Source: Aquicoccus porphyridii
GTDB lineage: Bacteria > Pseudomonadota > Alphaproteobacteria > Rhodobacterales > Rhodobacteraceae
Direction: 5' to 3'
DNA: 64,000 nt
Assembly: GCF_008369105.1 (NCBI RefSeq)
Contig: NZ_VINQ01000005.1
Span: 150,237-214,236, forward strand
The first letter of the stretch is position 1. Each line of letters opens with the position of its first letter. Positions 35,875 to 43,766 of this stretch are shown one piece after another. A model generated the notes under the pieces. That model was not told the DNA's origin and ran no database searches. It saw only the letters and a program-made list of their open reading frames with translations. Made by a program: the position numbers and the translations under genes.

Positions 35875-36609
35875 TCAGAACGGCAATTGCAGGCTGATCG
35901 GGCCGCCGCGCGGAAGCTGTGGAAAGACATCGGCGGCGTCGGGTTGGATCGCGATGTCCAATAGGCGGTCCCGATGGACGCGGACGGTCGCAAGGGGCTC
36001 GGTCTGCTCCGCCCTGAGCGTGAGCAGCGCAGCATCACGCTCACTGGATAGCGTGAGCGTGAGGGGCGGCATGGTGATGGTCTGCCCGGTCTTGCGACAA
36101 TCGCCCTCGGGGGTCGTGATCTCGCCCGAAGCGGCGGTGCGCCGCCACCCCCACCGGAACGACACATCGGCAACCCGGGCGGTCATGTCACATGCCCACG
36201 CCCCCGGAACGAGCTGCGCCAGCCCCGGCCCCGCCCGACCCGACATTTCGTGCAGGACAACCCCGCGCGCACCGGTCTGCAGCTGGCCGACAATGCGTGT
36301 GTCGTTGCCCTCGATCGTGAAATCGGTCGCCAGATGAGGCAATCCGAACACTTCCGCATGGCTGTTCCAGTTCAGTTGATACCCGCCCTGAAGCTCGGCC
36401 CGGCCGGTTCTCAACGACCCGTGGACCGCCACCACCGCTGGTGTGGAATCGAGGTTTCGTGTAACAATACTGACCGGTGCGACGACAACGCACAGCACGG
36501 CCAATGAGAGAAGGATCACACATGTCGCAGCCACTCCCAACGCCCAGAATCCGAGACGGCGAAACGGCTTCCGGGATGTCACGGCGGCGGATTCTGACCG
36601 GGCTTTCAT
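35875..36609 (-). CDS. gspN: Type II secretion system protein GspN
   Basis: 244 residues with one N-terminal membrane helix (LGFWALGVAATCVILLSLAV, about residues 21-45). A beta-rich periplasmic domain follows, with GSLRTGRAELQGGYQLNW near its start, resembling GspN. A possible GTG start at 36582 would give 235 residues. GspN is dispensable in many systems and its role is uncertain. The gene is on the opposite strand to its neighbours, and its 5' end overlaps that of the following lipoprotein gene in divergent orientation. Confidence 0.75.
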   Translation of the reverse strand: MKARSESAAVTSRKPFRRLGFWALGVAATCVILLSLAVLCVVVAPVSIVTRNLDSTPAVVAVHGSLRTGRAELQGGYQLNWNSHAEVFGLPHLATDFTIEGNDTRIVGQLQTGARGVVLHEMSGRAGPGLAQLVPGAWACDMTARVADVSFRWGWRRTAASGEITTPEGDCRKTGQTITMPPLTLTLSSERDAALLTLRAEQTEPLATVRVHRDRLLDIAIQPDAADVFPQLPRGGPISLQLPF

Positions 36610-37637
36610 GTGCGTCTCTGGTCTCCCTGGTTCCAGGCTGCGGGCAGATCTCTCTGCCATTCGGGGGCGAGGCACGCGGCGCGGGCAGGAGCGAAAAATC
36701 GGCCTTGCTGCTGCCGCTTTCGGGAGCCTCGGCTCCGTTAGGCCAGAGATTGCAGATTGCCGCAACCCTCGGCGGCGGACCGGGCATCGGGATTGATATC
36801 ATCGACAGCGGGTCTACCCCTGAAACGGCGGTCGCGGCGGCCAAGCGGGCCGTCGACGGGGGCGCACGGATGATCGTCGGGCCGGTGTTCAGCGCCCAGG
36901 CCCAGGCGGTCGCCGACGCCGTGCGCGTGCCGGTCGTGACATTGTCGAACGACGAGTCGCTGGCAGGTGGGGGAACCTATGTCCTGGGTGTCACACCAAC
37001 ACAATCGACCCGGGCGATCCTGTCGATCGCGGCCCAGCGCAACCTGCGAAACGTGGCGGTCGTGGTGCCGCCCGGTGCGTTCGGCGAGCGGTCGGCAGCA
37101 GCGGCGGAAAGCGTCGGGCGCACACTGGGCCTGTCAATGCGCCCTGCCTTGGTGAAATCGAACGCCGACGGGTTGCTGGACGCCCTGCGTGCCGGGGGGC
37201 AACTGCCCGACGCGGTCTATCTTCCGGCGGCCGACGGCACCTTGCTGCCATTCGCCCAGGCGTTGCGCGGACAGGGGATGCAACTGCTGGGCTCGACCCA
37301 GTGGTCCGCGCTTGACCTTTCGGACCGTCCGGCCTTTCGCGGGGCGTGGTATGCCGCGCCGGACCCGTTGCGCTTTGCCGCATTCGATGAAGCCTACACG
37401 CAAGCCGCGGGATCGGCGGGCGGGATCATCAGCGGGCTGGCCTTCGATGGGGTCGAACTGTTGCGCGTTCTGGGTCAGACCGGTCAACTGTCCGCCAAGG
37501 GACTGACCCGGCAAGAGGGGTTCACCGGCGTCGTCGGGCCCTACCGGTTCCTCAAGTCCGGTTTGTGCGAACGTGGCCTTGGTGTGGTCAGCATCGCCGA
37601 CGGGGAATTCAACCTGATCGGAAGCACCTCGGTATGA
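36522..37637 (+). CDS. Substrate-binding-like lipoprotein (LppC/LpoA-type) within the T2SS cluster
   Basis: 371 residues from the ATG at 36522 (AGAAGGA site); an ATG at 36576 (353 residues) is an alternative. A twin-arginine-like signal, MSRRRILTGLSCASLVSLV, runs into PGCGQ with a likely lipid-modified Cys40. The rest is a periplasmic-binding-protein type I fold: KSALLLPLSGASAPLGQRLQ, GGARMIVGPVFSAQAQAVAD, and VPVVTLSND. This resembles LppC/LpoA penicillin-binding-protein activators and branched-chain amino-acid binding proteins. It ends in a 4-base ATGA overlap with gspJ, so it is translated together with the secretion genes. An envelope docking or cell-wall role for the secretion system is inferred. 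Confidence 0.75.
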   Translation: MSQPLPTPRIRDGETASGMSRRRILTGLSCASLVSLVPGCGQISLPFGGEARGAGRSEKSALLLPLSGASAPLGQRLQIAATLGGGPGIGIDIIDSGSTPETAVAAAKRAVDGGARMIVGPVFSAQAQAVADAVRVPVVTLSNDESLAGGGTYVLGVTPTQSTRAILSIAAQRNLRNVAVVVPPGAFGERSAAAAESVGRTLGLSMRPALVKSNADGLLDALRAGGQLPDAVYLPAADGTLLPFAQALRGQGMQLLGSTQWSALDLSDRPAFRGAWYAAPDPLRFAAFDEAYTQAAGSAGGIISGLAFDGVELLRVLGQTGQLSAKGLTRQEGFTGVVGPYRFLKSGLCERGLGVVSIADGEFNLIGSTSV

Positions 37638-38185
37638 CCCGGGCGCGCACCGGTGACGCGGGGCTGAGCCTCGTCGAAGTTCTGGTGTCGCTGGCGATCT
37701 TTGCCGTTATCGGCGTCGCGGGGCTCGCCATCCTGAACACGGTGGCGCGCACTGGCGAGCGGACCGAGGGGCGGCTCGAGCGTCTCGCCGAGATCGACCG
37801 GGCCTTTCTGATCATCCGTCGCGATCTGGCACAGATCGCCCCGAGCGAAATCACGCTCGATGGCGATGTGCTGGTCTTTCGCCGCGCCAATGCAGACGGC
37901 CGGGTCGCGCTGGCGTTTCGGATCGAGGATACGACCCTGACACGCCGCGTCGGCGATACGGGGTCGGGGCCCGTCGATCAGCACCTGTTGTCGCAAACCA
38001 CCGCGGCGCAATGGCGTCTCCTCGATGGATCGCAAGACTGGCACACGCTCTGGCCGCCGGCCGATGGAAGCACCACAGGTCGGCCTCTGGCCGCTGAGCT
38101 GACACTTAAGCTGCGGCGCGCCGATGCAGACATGCCCGAGGTCGTGACGCGCCTCTTTCCCCTTCCCGCGGGCCAGGGCAGATGA
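37634..38185 (+). CDS. gspJ: Type II secretion minor pseudopilin GspJ
   Basis: 183 residues from an ATG overlapping the previous stop. Leader MTRARTGDAG, then LSLVEVLVSLAIFAVIGVAG, with Leu at +1 and Glu at +5. The remainder matches GspJ (RAFLIIRRDLAQIAPSEI, ALAFRIEDTTLTRRV). With GspI and GspK it would form the pseudopilus tip. It overlaps gspK by 4 bases. Confidence 0.9.
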   Translation: MTRARTGDAGLSLVEVLVSLAIFAVIGVAGLAILNTVARTGERTEGRLERLAEIDRAFLIIRRDLAQIAPSEITLDGDVLVFRRANADGRVALAFRIEDTTLTRRVGDTGSGPVDQHLLSQTTAAQWRLLDGSQDWHTLWPPADGSTTGRPLAAELTLKLRRADADMPEVVTRLFPLPAGQGR

Positions 38186-39042
38186 TCGCGCGCGATGCTC
38201 AGGGCGGTGTCGTTCTGGTGAACGTCCTCGTGGTGCTCGCCATCGCGGGCGGGCTGATGCTTCTGCTGGTCTCAAGCCAGGAAGCCGCGTTTGACCGTGT
38301 CGCCCGCGCGGCGGATGCGGCGGTGGTGGAACAGATCGCCATGGGCGCCGAAGCATCGGTCGTGGACGCGCTACGCCGCGATCTGGACGACGCCCCCGAA
38401 ACCGATCACTTGGCCGAGCCCTGGGCACAGGGCGTGATACAGGACGAAGTGTCACTGCCCACCGGGCGATTTTCGGTGCGAGTCACCGATCTGCAAGCAA
38501 AGTTCGACATCAATCAAATGGCCGAGCCCAGCGCGGGACTGCTGGATTTCCTCCGTCGATTGCTGCTTGCCCTGGATCAGCCACCCGAAACCGCGAACCA
38601 GATTTCACGCATCATGAGGGTCGTGGGGCAAATCGCGCGGCTCGACGATCTCTCCACCTTCGGCGTCGCGCCCGAAACGCTCGCGGCCATGGCCCCCCAT
38701 GTGACCGCCCTGCCGATCGCGGGGACCGTGAACCTCAACACGGTCGATCCCTTGCTGCTGCGGGTCATGCTGCAGAACCGGAGCCATGCCGCGCAACTGA
38801 TCCGCACACGCGAAAGCCGCGGTTTCCTGACCCTCGACGATCTGCGCTCGGTCGGGGCGCAGCGCCCGCAGAACAGCGGGTTCACGTCGAATGCTTACCG
38901 GGTCGATATCCTTGCCGAGGCAGGAACCGCCGCCATCGAGATGCAAACCATCCTGACCCGGCGTAACGCCCGGGGAGTCCAGGCTGTCGATATCCTCGAG
39001 CGGCAATTCACATACGACACACCGATCCCCCCCTCAAACTAG
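38182..39042 (+). CDS. gspK: Type II secretion minor pseudopilin GspK
   Basis: 286 residues. Leader MIARDAQGG, then VVLVNVLVVLAIAGGLMLLL. The +5 residue is Asn, and lack of Glu at +5 is normal for GspK, which sits at the very tip. The large helical domain has DLQAKFDINQMAEP and IAGTVNLNTVDPLLLRVML (NLNTA-like GspK motif). The gene is followed by a hairpin and T-run. Confidence 0.93.
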   Translation: MIARDAQGGVVLVNVLVVLAIAGGLMLLLVSSQEAAFDRVARAADAAVVEQIAMGAEASVVDALRRDLDDAPETDHLAEPWAQGVIQDEVSLPTGRFSVRVTDLQAKFDINQMAEPSAGLLDFLRRLLLALDQPPETANQISRIMRVVGQIARLDDLSTFGVAPETLAAMAPHVTALPIAGTVNLNTVDPLLLRVMLQNRSHAAQLIRTRESRGFLTLDDLRSVGAQRPQNSGFTSNAYRVDILAEAGTAAIEMQTILTRRNARGVQAVDILERQFTYDTPIPPSN

Positions 39043-39044
39043 GA

Positions 39045-39079
39045 CGGCCCCCACATCGGGGGGCCGCCTGCCGTTTTTT
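39045..39079 (+). terminator. Rho-independent terminator after gspK
   Basis: CGGCCCCC (39045-39052) pairs with GGGGGCCG (39059-39066), followed 7 bases later by TTTTTT at 39074-39079. It lies directly after the gspK stop and marks the end of the plus-strand secretion unit. Confidence 0.65.
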
Positions 39080-39141
39080 CAAGCGTTTCAACGCTCAAGG
39101 TGTCATGACCGCGGGCAGGGTTCGCCCGGGATTTCGACCAC

Positions 39142-39348
39142 CTAGGGGTTGAACGGGTCAGTGGTATAGCTGACCTGGAGCGGCACCGACTGGGCGTCTA
39201 CAGGCTCGGAGTTCGGCGCCTGGTTGAACATGGCGACGAACGCCTCGCCCAGGCTCTCGATGCCAGCAAGACCGACAGCGGAACTGCCACAGGCCGCCAC
39301 AAAGAGCACACTGCCAATGACAAAGGCTTTGGATCTCAGTTCCATCAT
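39142..39348 (-). CDS. Small lipoprotein paired with the DUF4331 protein
   Basis: 68 residues after a strong AAGGAGG site. The lipobox VAAC places the lipid-modified cysteine at residue 20 (VIGSVLFVAACGSSAVG). The mature part of only 49 residues has no recognised domain and ends YTTDPFNP. It lies 10 bases downstream of the DUF4331 gene on the same strand, so the two are co-transcribed. It may anchor or escort that protein at the outer membrane, or act as a small pilotin-like factor. Function is unknown. Confidence 0.7.
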   Translation of the reverse strand: MMELRSKAFVIGSVLFVAACGSSAVGLAGIESLGEAFVAMFNQAPNSEPVDAQSVPLQVSYTTDPFNP

Positions 39349-39358
39349 CTCGACCTCC

Positions 39359-40921
39359 TTAATTCATCGCGCCGGGCAGAGGCGTGTTCAGATAGGGGAA
39401 CGCGTTCTGCAACTCGGCTGCCGAAATCGGTGCGCCGTCGATGAAGGGCTGATCGCCAACAGGGGCATCTTCCGGGTCGCAGTAGCCCAGGTTGATCAGG
39501 TCGCTTGCTTCGTCTTCGACCGCGCCTTCAACGCCCAGTTCCGCACCCAGCGGCACAGGATGACACAGGGCGCCCATCACCACACGCAGTGCGATGTCGA
39601 CCACATCATCACCGGGACGACGGCCATTCGGGAAACCCGCAAGATCCTCGGCAACCACACCATAGGGATGCTGGCTGCCGCGCGGCGTCGCAGGAACGGC
39701 AGTGTTAAGCCGCATCATTTCCGAAGCGGTCACGGTCGCCTGCTGATTGAAGCCGGGGAACCCGGTCAGGAACGCCGCCACCAGGTCCGTGCGCGGCAGG
39801 TTCGACGGAGCGATATTGCTGTCCGCACCCAAGGCGTCGCGGAACAGGATGTCGATCAGTGCCGGCAGCGTCGGGTTGGTGACATAGGTTGCCAGCGCGC
39901 TGTCCTGCATGGGTTCTGCCGCGTTGAACAGATCCTTGTCGGGCAGACCGATCACGACTTCGTTGACCAGCGGATTGGACAGGCGTGACTGCTGCACGAA
40001 GGCCCCGCCGTAGACGGACGTCTCGGCATAGGTCGGCGACGGGTCCTCGACCTCGCCTTGCGGCAGGCTGGCGGTGGTCCATGCGCCGATGACGCCGTTG
40101 CCGCTGCCGGTGACGCAGTCGATCGGCACTTCCAGCGCCAGCGAAGTGACATTGAACCGGTCCACCAGATCGTCGTTGGAGCGGTCGTTGGCAATCGCCC
40201 CTTCGAGGGGCACAAGGTTCACGAGATCAAAGATCTCGCCCAGGTTCACGGCAAACGCTTCGGCGCGCTGGCCCACGAATACCCGGCCCCCGGTGTCGCA
40301 TCCCGGGATGTTGACGCTGTGGATCGTGCTGTTGGCATAGCTTTCATAATCCGGCAAAGTCTTTTCGCCGACATTATCCAGCGGTTTGACAAAGGTGTCG
40401 CTCCCGCCCGAACCTGTCACTGGCGTGCGCGTTCCCGAGCGGCGGTCGCCAGTGATGTGGGTCAGCGTGTAGCTTTCCATCTCGTTCAGCGGGTCATCGC
40501 TCGCGCCGGTGATCGGACCTGCGGTGCGCAGCGGAATCGGCACTGTTTCTTCGCCGATCTGCAGGGCAATACCTGCACCGTCCATGGCCAGTTCATTTTT
40601 GAAATCGAACTGGAACGTCACGTCTTCGATGGCATCGCCGTCATTGTCGATATGGATCTCGTAAATCGCGTTGGGATCCATGGTGAAATAGTTCGGGCCA
40701 CCATAGGGCGCCTGAAGCGGAATGTAGTTGGCAATGAACGTCACATAGTCCGTGCGGCCCGGCTCATAGCTCCGGAACATGTAGAAATCCGTCGCATCCA
40801 CTTTCGGCTGTTCGGTGATTCCCGGCGCTTCGCGATGCGAAGAAGCCATTGCCGTTGAGGCCGTGAGGGCAGCAACGCTCGCCATCGTGGCAAACTTTAA
40901 GCTTGATCTTGGAATCGGCAT
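39359..40921 (-). CDS. DUF4331 domain protein, exported
   Basis: 520 residues from the ATG at 40921 (GGAGAG site). Sec signal peptide MPIPRSSLKFATMASVAALT ending TAMA, then SSHREAPGITEQPKVDATDF, the hallmark opening of DUF4331. Further family segments are PNYFTMDPNAIYEIHIDNDG and a C-terminal LNTAVPATPRGSQHPYG. The function of DUF4331 proteins is not established. Position between gspK and the prepilin peptidase gene gspO suggests it may be a cargo of this secretion system. A 19-bp palindrome lies 22 bases upstream. Confidence 0.85.
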   Translation of the reverse strand: MPIPRSSLKFATMASVAALTASTAMASSHREAPGITEQPKVDATDFYMFRSYEPGRTDYVTFIANYIPLQAPYGGPNYFTMDPNAIYEIHIDNDGDAIEDVTFQFDFKNELAMDGAGIALQIGEETVPIPLRTAGPITGASDDPLNEMESYTLTHITGDRRSGTRTPVTGSGGSDTFVKPLDNVGEKTLPDYESYANSTIHSVNIPGCDTGGRVFVGQRAEAFAVNLGEIFDLVNLVPLEGAIANDRSNDDLVDRFNVTSLALEVPIDCVTGSGNGVIGAWTTASLPQGEVEDPSPTYAETSVYGGAFVQQSRLSNPLVNEVVIGLPDKDLFNAAEPMQDSALATYVTNPTLPALIDILFRDALGADSNIAPSNLPRTDLVAAFLTGFPGFNQQATVTASEMMRLNTAVPATPRGSQHPYGVVAEDLAGFPNGRRPGDDVVDIALRVVMGALCHPVPLGAELGVEGAVEDEASDLINLGYCDPEDAPVGDQPFIDGAPISAAELQNAFPYLNTPLPGAMN

Positions 40922-40943
40922 CGGTCTCTCCTGTTGTATCGAC

Positions 40944-40962
40944 ATGTCGGATCATCCGACAT
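40944..40962. promoter_or_regulatory. Palindrome upstream of the DUF4331 gene
   Basis: ATGTCGGA-TCA-TCCGACAT is a perfect 8-bp inverted repeat 22 bases before the DUF4331 start codon. The size and symmetry suit a dimeric regulator. The factor is unknown. It could equally form a hairpin in the leader of the message. Confidence 0.5.
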
Positions 40963-41076
40963 TTCCCGGGCCTGAACGGATGTCATTTCAACGGCCCTCT
41001 GGAGACACGGGGTGGGAAGCAGGAAAGTTCCGGTACGCTGCGAAATTTCTCCTGAAAATATCGCAAGGATTTGATT

Positions 41077-41529
41077 TTGCTAGATATTTTTTTGACCGCA
41101 GGACTGGCATTGACCTTGGCACGGCTCACATGGATCGACTTTCGCACCCTGCGCATACCTGACCTCTACACGTTTCCGCTGATTGCTGCGGGCCTTGCAC
41201 TGGCAACCACGGAAGGTGGAGTCGGGCTGCCCGCATCCGCGATCGGTGGTCTCGCCGGATTCGCGCTTTTCTGGGTCGTGGGCCACCTGCATTTCTTGCG
41301 ACGTGGCGTCGACGGACTGGGTTTGGGCGATGCAAAGCTGTTCGCGGCATGCGGCACATGGCTTGGCTACATGTTGCTGCCCCATGTCCTGCTGGTGGCA
41401 AGCTTGAGCGGCCTTGCGTTCGCAATTGCCTGCAGGCATGCATCTGACCCACGAATCCCGTTCGGCCCCTTCCTCTCGCTCGGGTTCCTGCTCGTCTGGC
41501 TGGGCACCCGGTTCCAACTCGTTGGATGA
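41077..41529 (+). CDS. gspO: Minimal prepilin peptidase (A24 family), GspO-like
   Basis: 150 residues. A TTG at 41077 is chosen because AAGGA stands 7 bases before it; the TTG at 41071 is too close. Only the aspartic-protease membrane domain is present, with both catalytic aspartates: WIDFRTLRIPD and GLGLGDAKLFAACG. The N-terminal cytoplasmic methyltransferase/zinc domain of full GspO/PilD (about 280 residues) is absent, so it is CpaA-like. It should cleave the pseudopilin leaders of GspG, H, I, J and K. It is divergent from DUF4331 and convergent with the HupE-like gene. Confidence 0.85.
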   Translation: MLDIFLTAGLALTLARLTWIDFRTLRIPDLYTFPLIAAGLALATTEGGVGLPASAIGGLAGFALFWVVGHLHFLRRGVDGLGLGDAKLFAACGTWLGYMLLPHVLLVASLSGLAFAIACRHASDPRIPFGPFLSLGFLLVWLGTRFQLVG

Positions 41530-41600
41530 AAGGGCTTACAGTCTTTTGCGAATGACCGGGGTCAGGGCGCGAAGCAGGGCCCGGGCGGGGCCAGCCTGAC

Positions 41601-42785
41601 CTAGAGCAAAACCCGCTCGAAAAACCACCACGCGCCGATCAGCCCGCCCCCCGCCGACGCGGGGATCGCGATGACAGGACGATACCATGACTTGTCGCGA
41701 AACCAGAGCCCGACCAGCAGGAAAGCCGTCAGGATCACCGCAAGCTGCCCCAGCTCCACGCCCGCGTTGAACCCCAGCAGCGCGGGCAAGACATTGCGCT
41801 CGGGCATCCCGAACTCTTCCAGCACCGACGCAAGGCCCAGCCCGTGCACCAGGCCAAACCCGAACACCAGCGGCAGGCGCCAGCGGCTCGATCCACCGGC
41901 AAAGATGTTCTCCGCGGCCACATAGACGATCGACACGGCAATGAGCGGCTCGACGATCGCACTCGGCACGGCCAGGTATCCAAGAGATCCCAGCACCAGC
42001 GTTGCCGAATGCGCAAGCGTGAACGCCGCGACCTGCCACAGCAACGGGCGTATTTGCCTCGCCAGCAAGAGCAGCCCCAGCACGAAAAGGACATGATCCA
42101 GCCCCAATGGCACCATCTGCCGAAAGCCGATCGGAACGAAGTCTGCAAAAGCCTGCCACGACGCCGCCCGGCTGCCGGTCGGCAGCTCGATCGGCGGGCT
42201 GATCGTGCCCCCTTCGAGATAACCGCTATAGGGTTCTTCGACCCCCTGCTGGCGCAGCACCAGCACGCCCAGCGGCGCGGCCCAGCCGACCTGCACCGTC
42301 GTCGCGCCCGCAGGCAGCGCGGCGCGAAACCGCAGGACAGACGGGCGGGCAAGCTCGGTATTCTCGATCGAGGGAATCTCCACCCCCGTCAGTTCGGGTT
42401 CCAGGTCGCCTTGATCCGAGCGGATCGTGATCTGCGCGGCCATTTGGGGCCAGAAGGCGCGAAACCGGGCCTCAAGGTCTTCGGGCGGCATCGCCCGCAA
42501 GGCGTCATAGGCCGAGGTATCGGCGGCCTCGCCGGTGTCGTGGACACCCGACAGATCTATCCCCGCGACAAAGCTTTCAAGGTTCGCCTGCACATCGAAC
42601 GCCAAGGCCCCGTCGACCAGCGTCATGTCGGCGACCGACGGCACCACCTCGTGACCCCGTGCCGCCGGGCCGAAGGATACCAGCGCCAGAACAAAGGCGA
42701 TCGCGTTCACGGCGGCAACTCGGCGCAGCCCGAAAAATTGCCCCCGCCTGTCGTTCTTGTCTTGCTTGCCCCACTGCTTGACCAT
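41601..42785 (-). CDS. HupE/UreJ family membrane protein with large periplasmic domain
   Basis: 394 residues from the ATG at 42785 (an ATG at 42809 is possible). A signal-like helix ends AARG, leaving His45 first in the mature protein (HEVVPSVADM). About 170 periplasmic residues follow. The C-terminal half has around seven membrane helices with the HupE/UreJ histidine motifs LGLDHVLFVLGLLLL, FTLAHSATLVLG and GFGLVHGLGLASVLEEFG. Members are linked to nickel/cobalt transport. It faces the metal-ABC locus across a 414-base gap, which supports a metal role. Confidence 0.8.
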   Translation of the reverse strand: MVKQWGKQDKNDRRGQFFGLRRVAAVNAIAFVLALVSFGPAARGHEVVPSVADMTLVDGALAFDVQANLESFVAGIDLSGVHDTGEAADTSAYDALRAMPPEDLEARFRAFWPQMAAQITIRSDQGDLEPELTGVEIPSIENTELARPSVLRFRAALPAGATTVQVGWAAPLGVLVLRQQGVEEPYSGYLEGGTISPPIELPTGSRAASWQAFADFVPIGFRQMVPLGLDHVLFVLGLLLLARQIRPLLWQVAAFTLAHSATLVLGSLGYLAVPSAIVEPLIAVSIVYVAAENIFAGGSSRWRLPLVFGFGLVHGLGLASVLEEFGMPERNVLPALLGFNAGVELGQLAVILTAFLLVGLWFRDKSWYRPVIAIPASAGGGLIGAWWFFERVLL

Positions 42786-43199
42786 TCGGTTCGGCTTGCC
42801 CCCTGCCATGAAGGTATTCAATGCGTTGGCCCGGTCCCGGCACATGATTTACAGCCATTGTCGGGCCGATAACCGGTCTTGACCACGCCGAGTGTAGCGC
42901 AGCTTTCCACAAGGTCCACCGCCACGACAAATGCCAATGACGTGAACGACACAGGCCACAACGCCAAGCATGATCGAGCGCATCGCGCCCTGCTCGTCCT
43001 GTGGCTGTGCCCGGGCACATGGTATTCCCTGCGGGTCGTGCAACCAGGTGGACGACCGGCTTTATCCTCCGCGATCAGGGCTTTGCAACTACGCCCCTGC
43101 ATTGACATTAACCTCTCGCCGACCAGAAATAAGTTATCGGAGAAACTTTTTCGTCCTCGCCGCCGTGACTGTTCCCAAGGCCGGATCAAAGGGAATGAC
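42786..43199. other. Divergent intergenic region with promoter candidate
   Basis: 414 bases between the HupE-like gene and the exported-protein gene. I see no convincing gene in it. The last 100 bases are less GC-rich and contain a good sigma70-like pair for the plus strand: TTGACA at 43102-43107 and AGAAAT at 43125-43130 (17-base spacing). No clear Zur or NikR box was recognised by eye. Confidence 0.4.
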
Positions 43200-43766
43200 G
43201 TGCACAACGAGATGACAACCGGACTTCTTGTGGCAGGAGGCTTGGCTGTGCTTGCCGTGGTCGTCACGTTTGCACATCCCAAGGCCACCGGTGATCAGGG
43301 ATTTGCAGCATTGGAATTCGGCGAATTGTCGGCCGAGGAATTCTCGAACACATCCTACGAGATCCTGCCCGAGATGCTCGCCGTGATTTACCGCGCGTTC
43401 TCCGAAACCGAGGAAGAACAGATCTACGACAGTCTCGCACAGGTGTCGGCGGATGAGGCGCTGGAAACACTCTACCTCGAACGTATGGGGGCGATGGTCG
43501 GCGGCGGGCTGGACGAAGGCAATCAGGAGTTGCACGCGATGGAGCTGGAGGGGCTCGCGTCACATCGAACCGGAACGACGTTCAAGATGAATGCCACGTG
43601 GCGCGTTGTCGGCACCGTGGGTCACGCGACCCATTTGCACGTGCGCGGCAACACCTACGCAGCCGACCTGACGGTCGAGCCTGTCGGGGGGAAATGGCGC
43701 ATGACCAGCTTTGACCTGACGGATGTGGACCGGAGCGATGCGGGCACCATGGTGGTGGCGGAATGA
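43200..43766 (+). CDS. Unknown membrane-anchored or exported protein at head of metal ABC operon
   Basis: 188 residues from a GTG at 43200, with GGGA 5 bases upstream; the ATG at 43212 is farther from it. One N-terminal hydrophobic segment (TTGLLVAGGLAVLAVVVTFA) could be a signal, leaving His26 first. The rest is acidic, helical at first (EEQIYDSLAQVSADEALETL), then beta-rich with HATHLHVRGNTYAADL, which has closely spaced histidines. I do not recognise the family. It overlaps the ATPase gene by 4 bases, so it is part of the transporter operon and may be its periplasmic partner. Confidence 0.7.
   Translation: MHNEMTTGLLVAGGLAVLAVVVTFAHPKATGDQGFAALEFGELSAEEFSNTSYEILPEMLAVIYRAFSETEEEQIYDSLAQVSADEALETLYLERMGAMVGGGLDEGNQELHAMELEGLASHRTGTTFKMNATWRVVGTVGHATHLHVRGNTYAADLTVEPVGGKWRMTSFDLTDVDRSDAGTMVVAE

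Noticed and set aside
42818..43288. 156-codon minus-strand frame in the HupE-ABC intergenic region
   Set aside because: It has a hydrophobic stretch (AFVVAVDLVESC) but no ribosome site or domain, and it overlaps the start of the exported-protein gene that has one.
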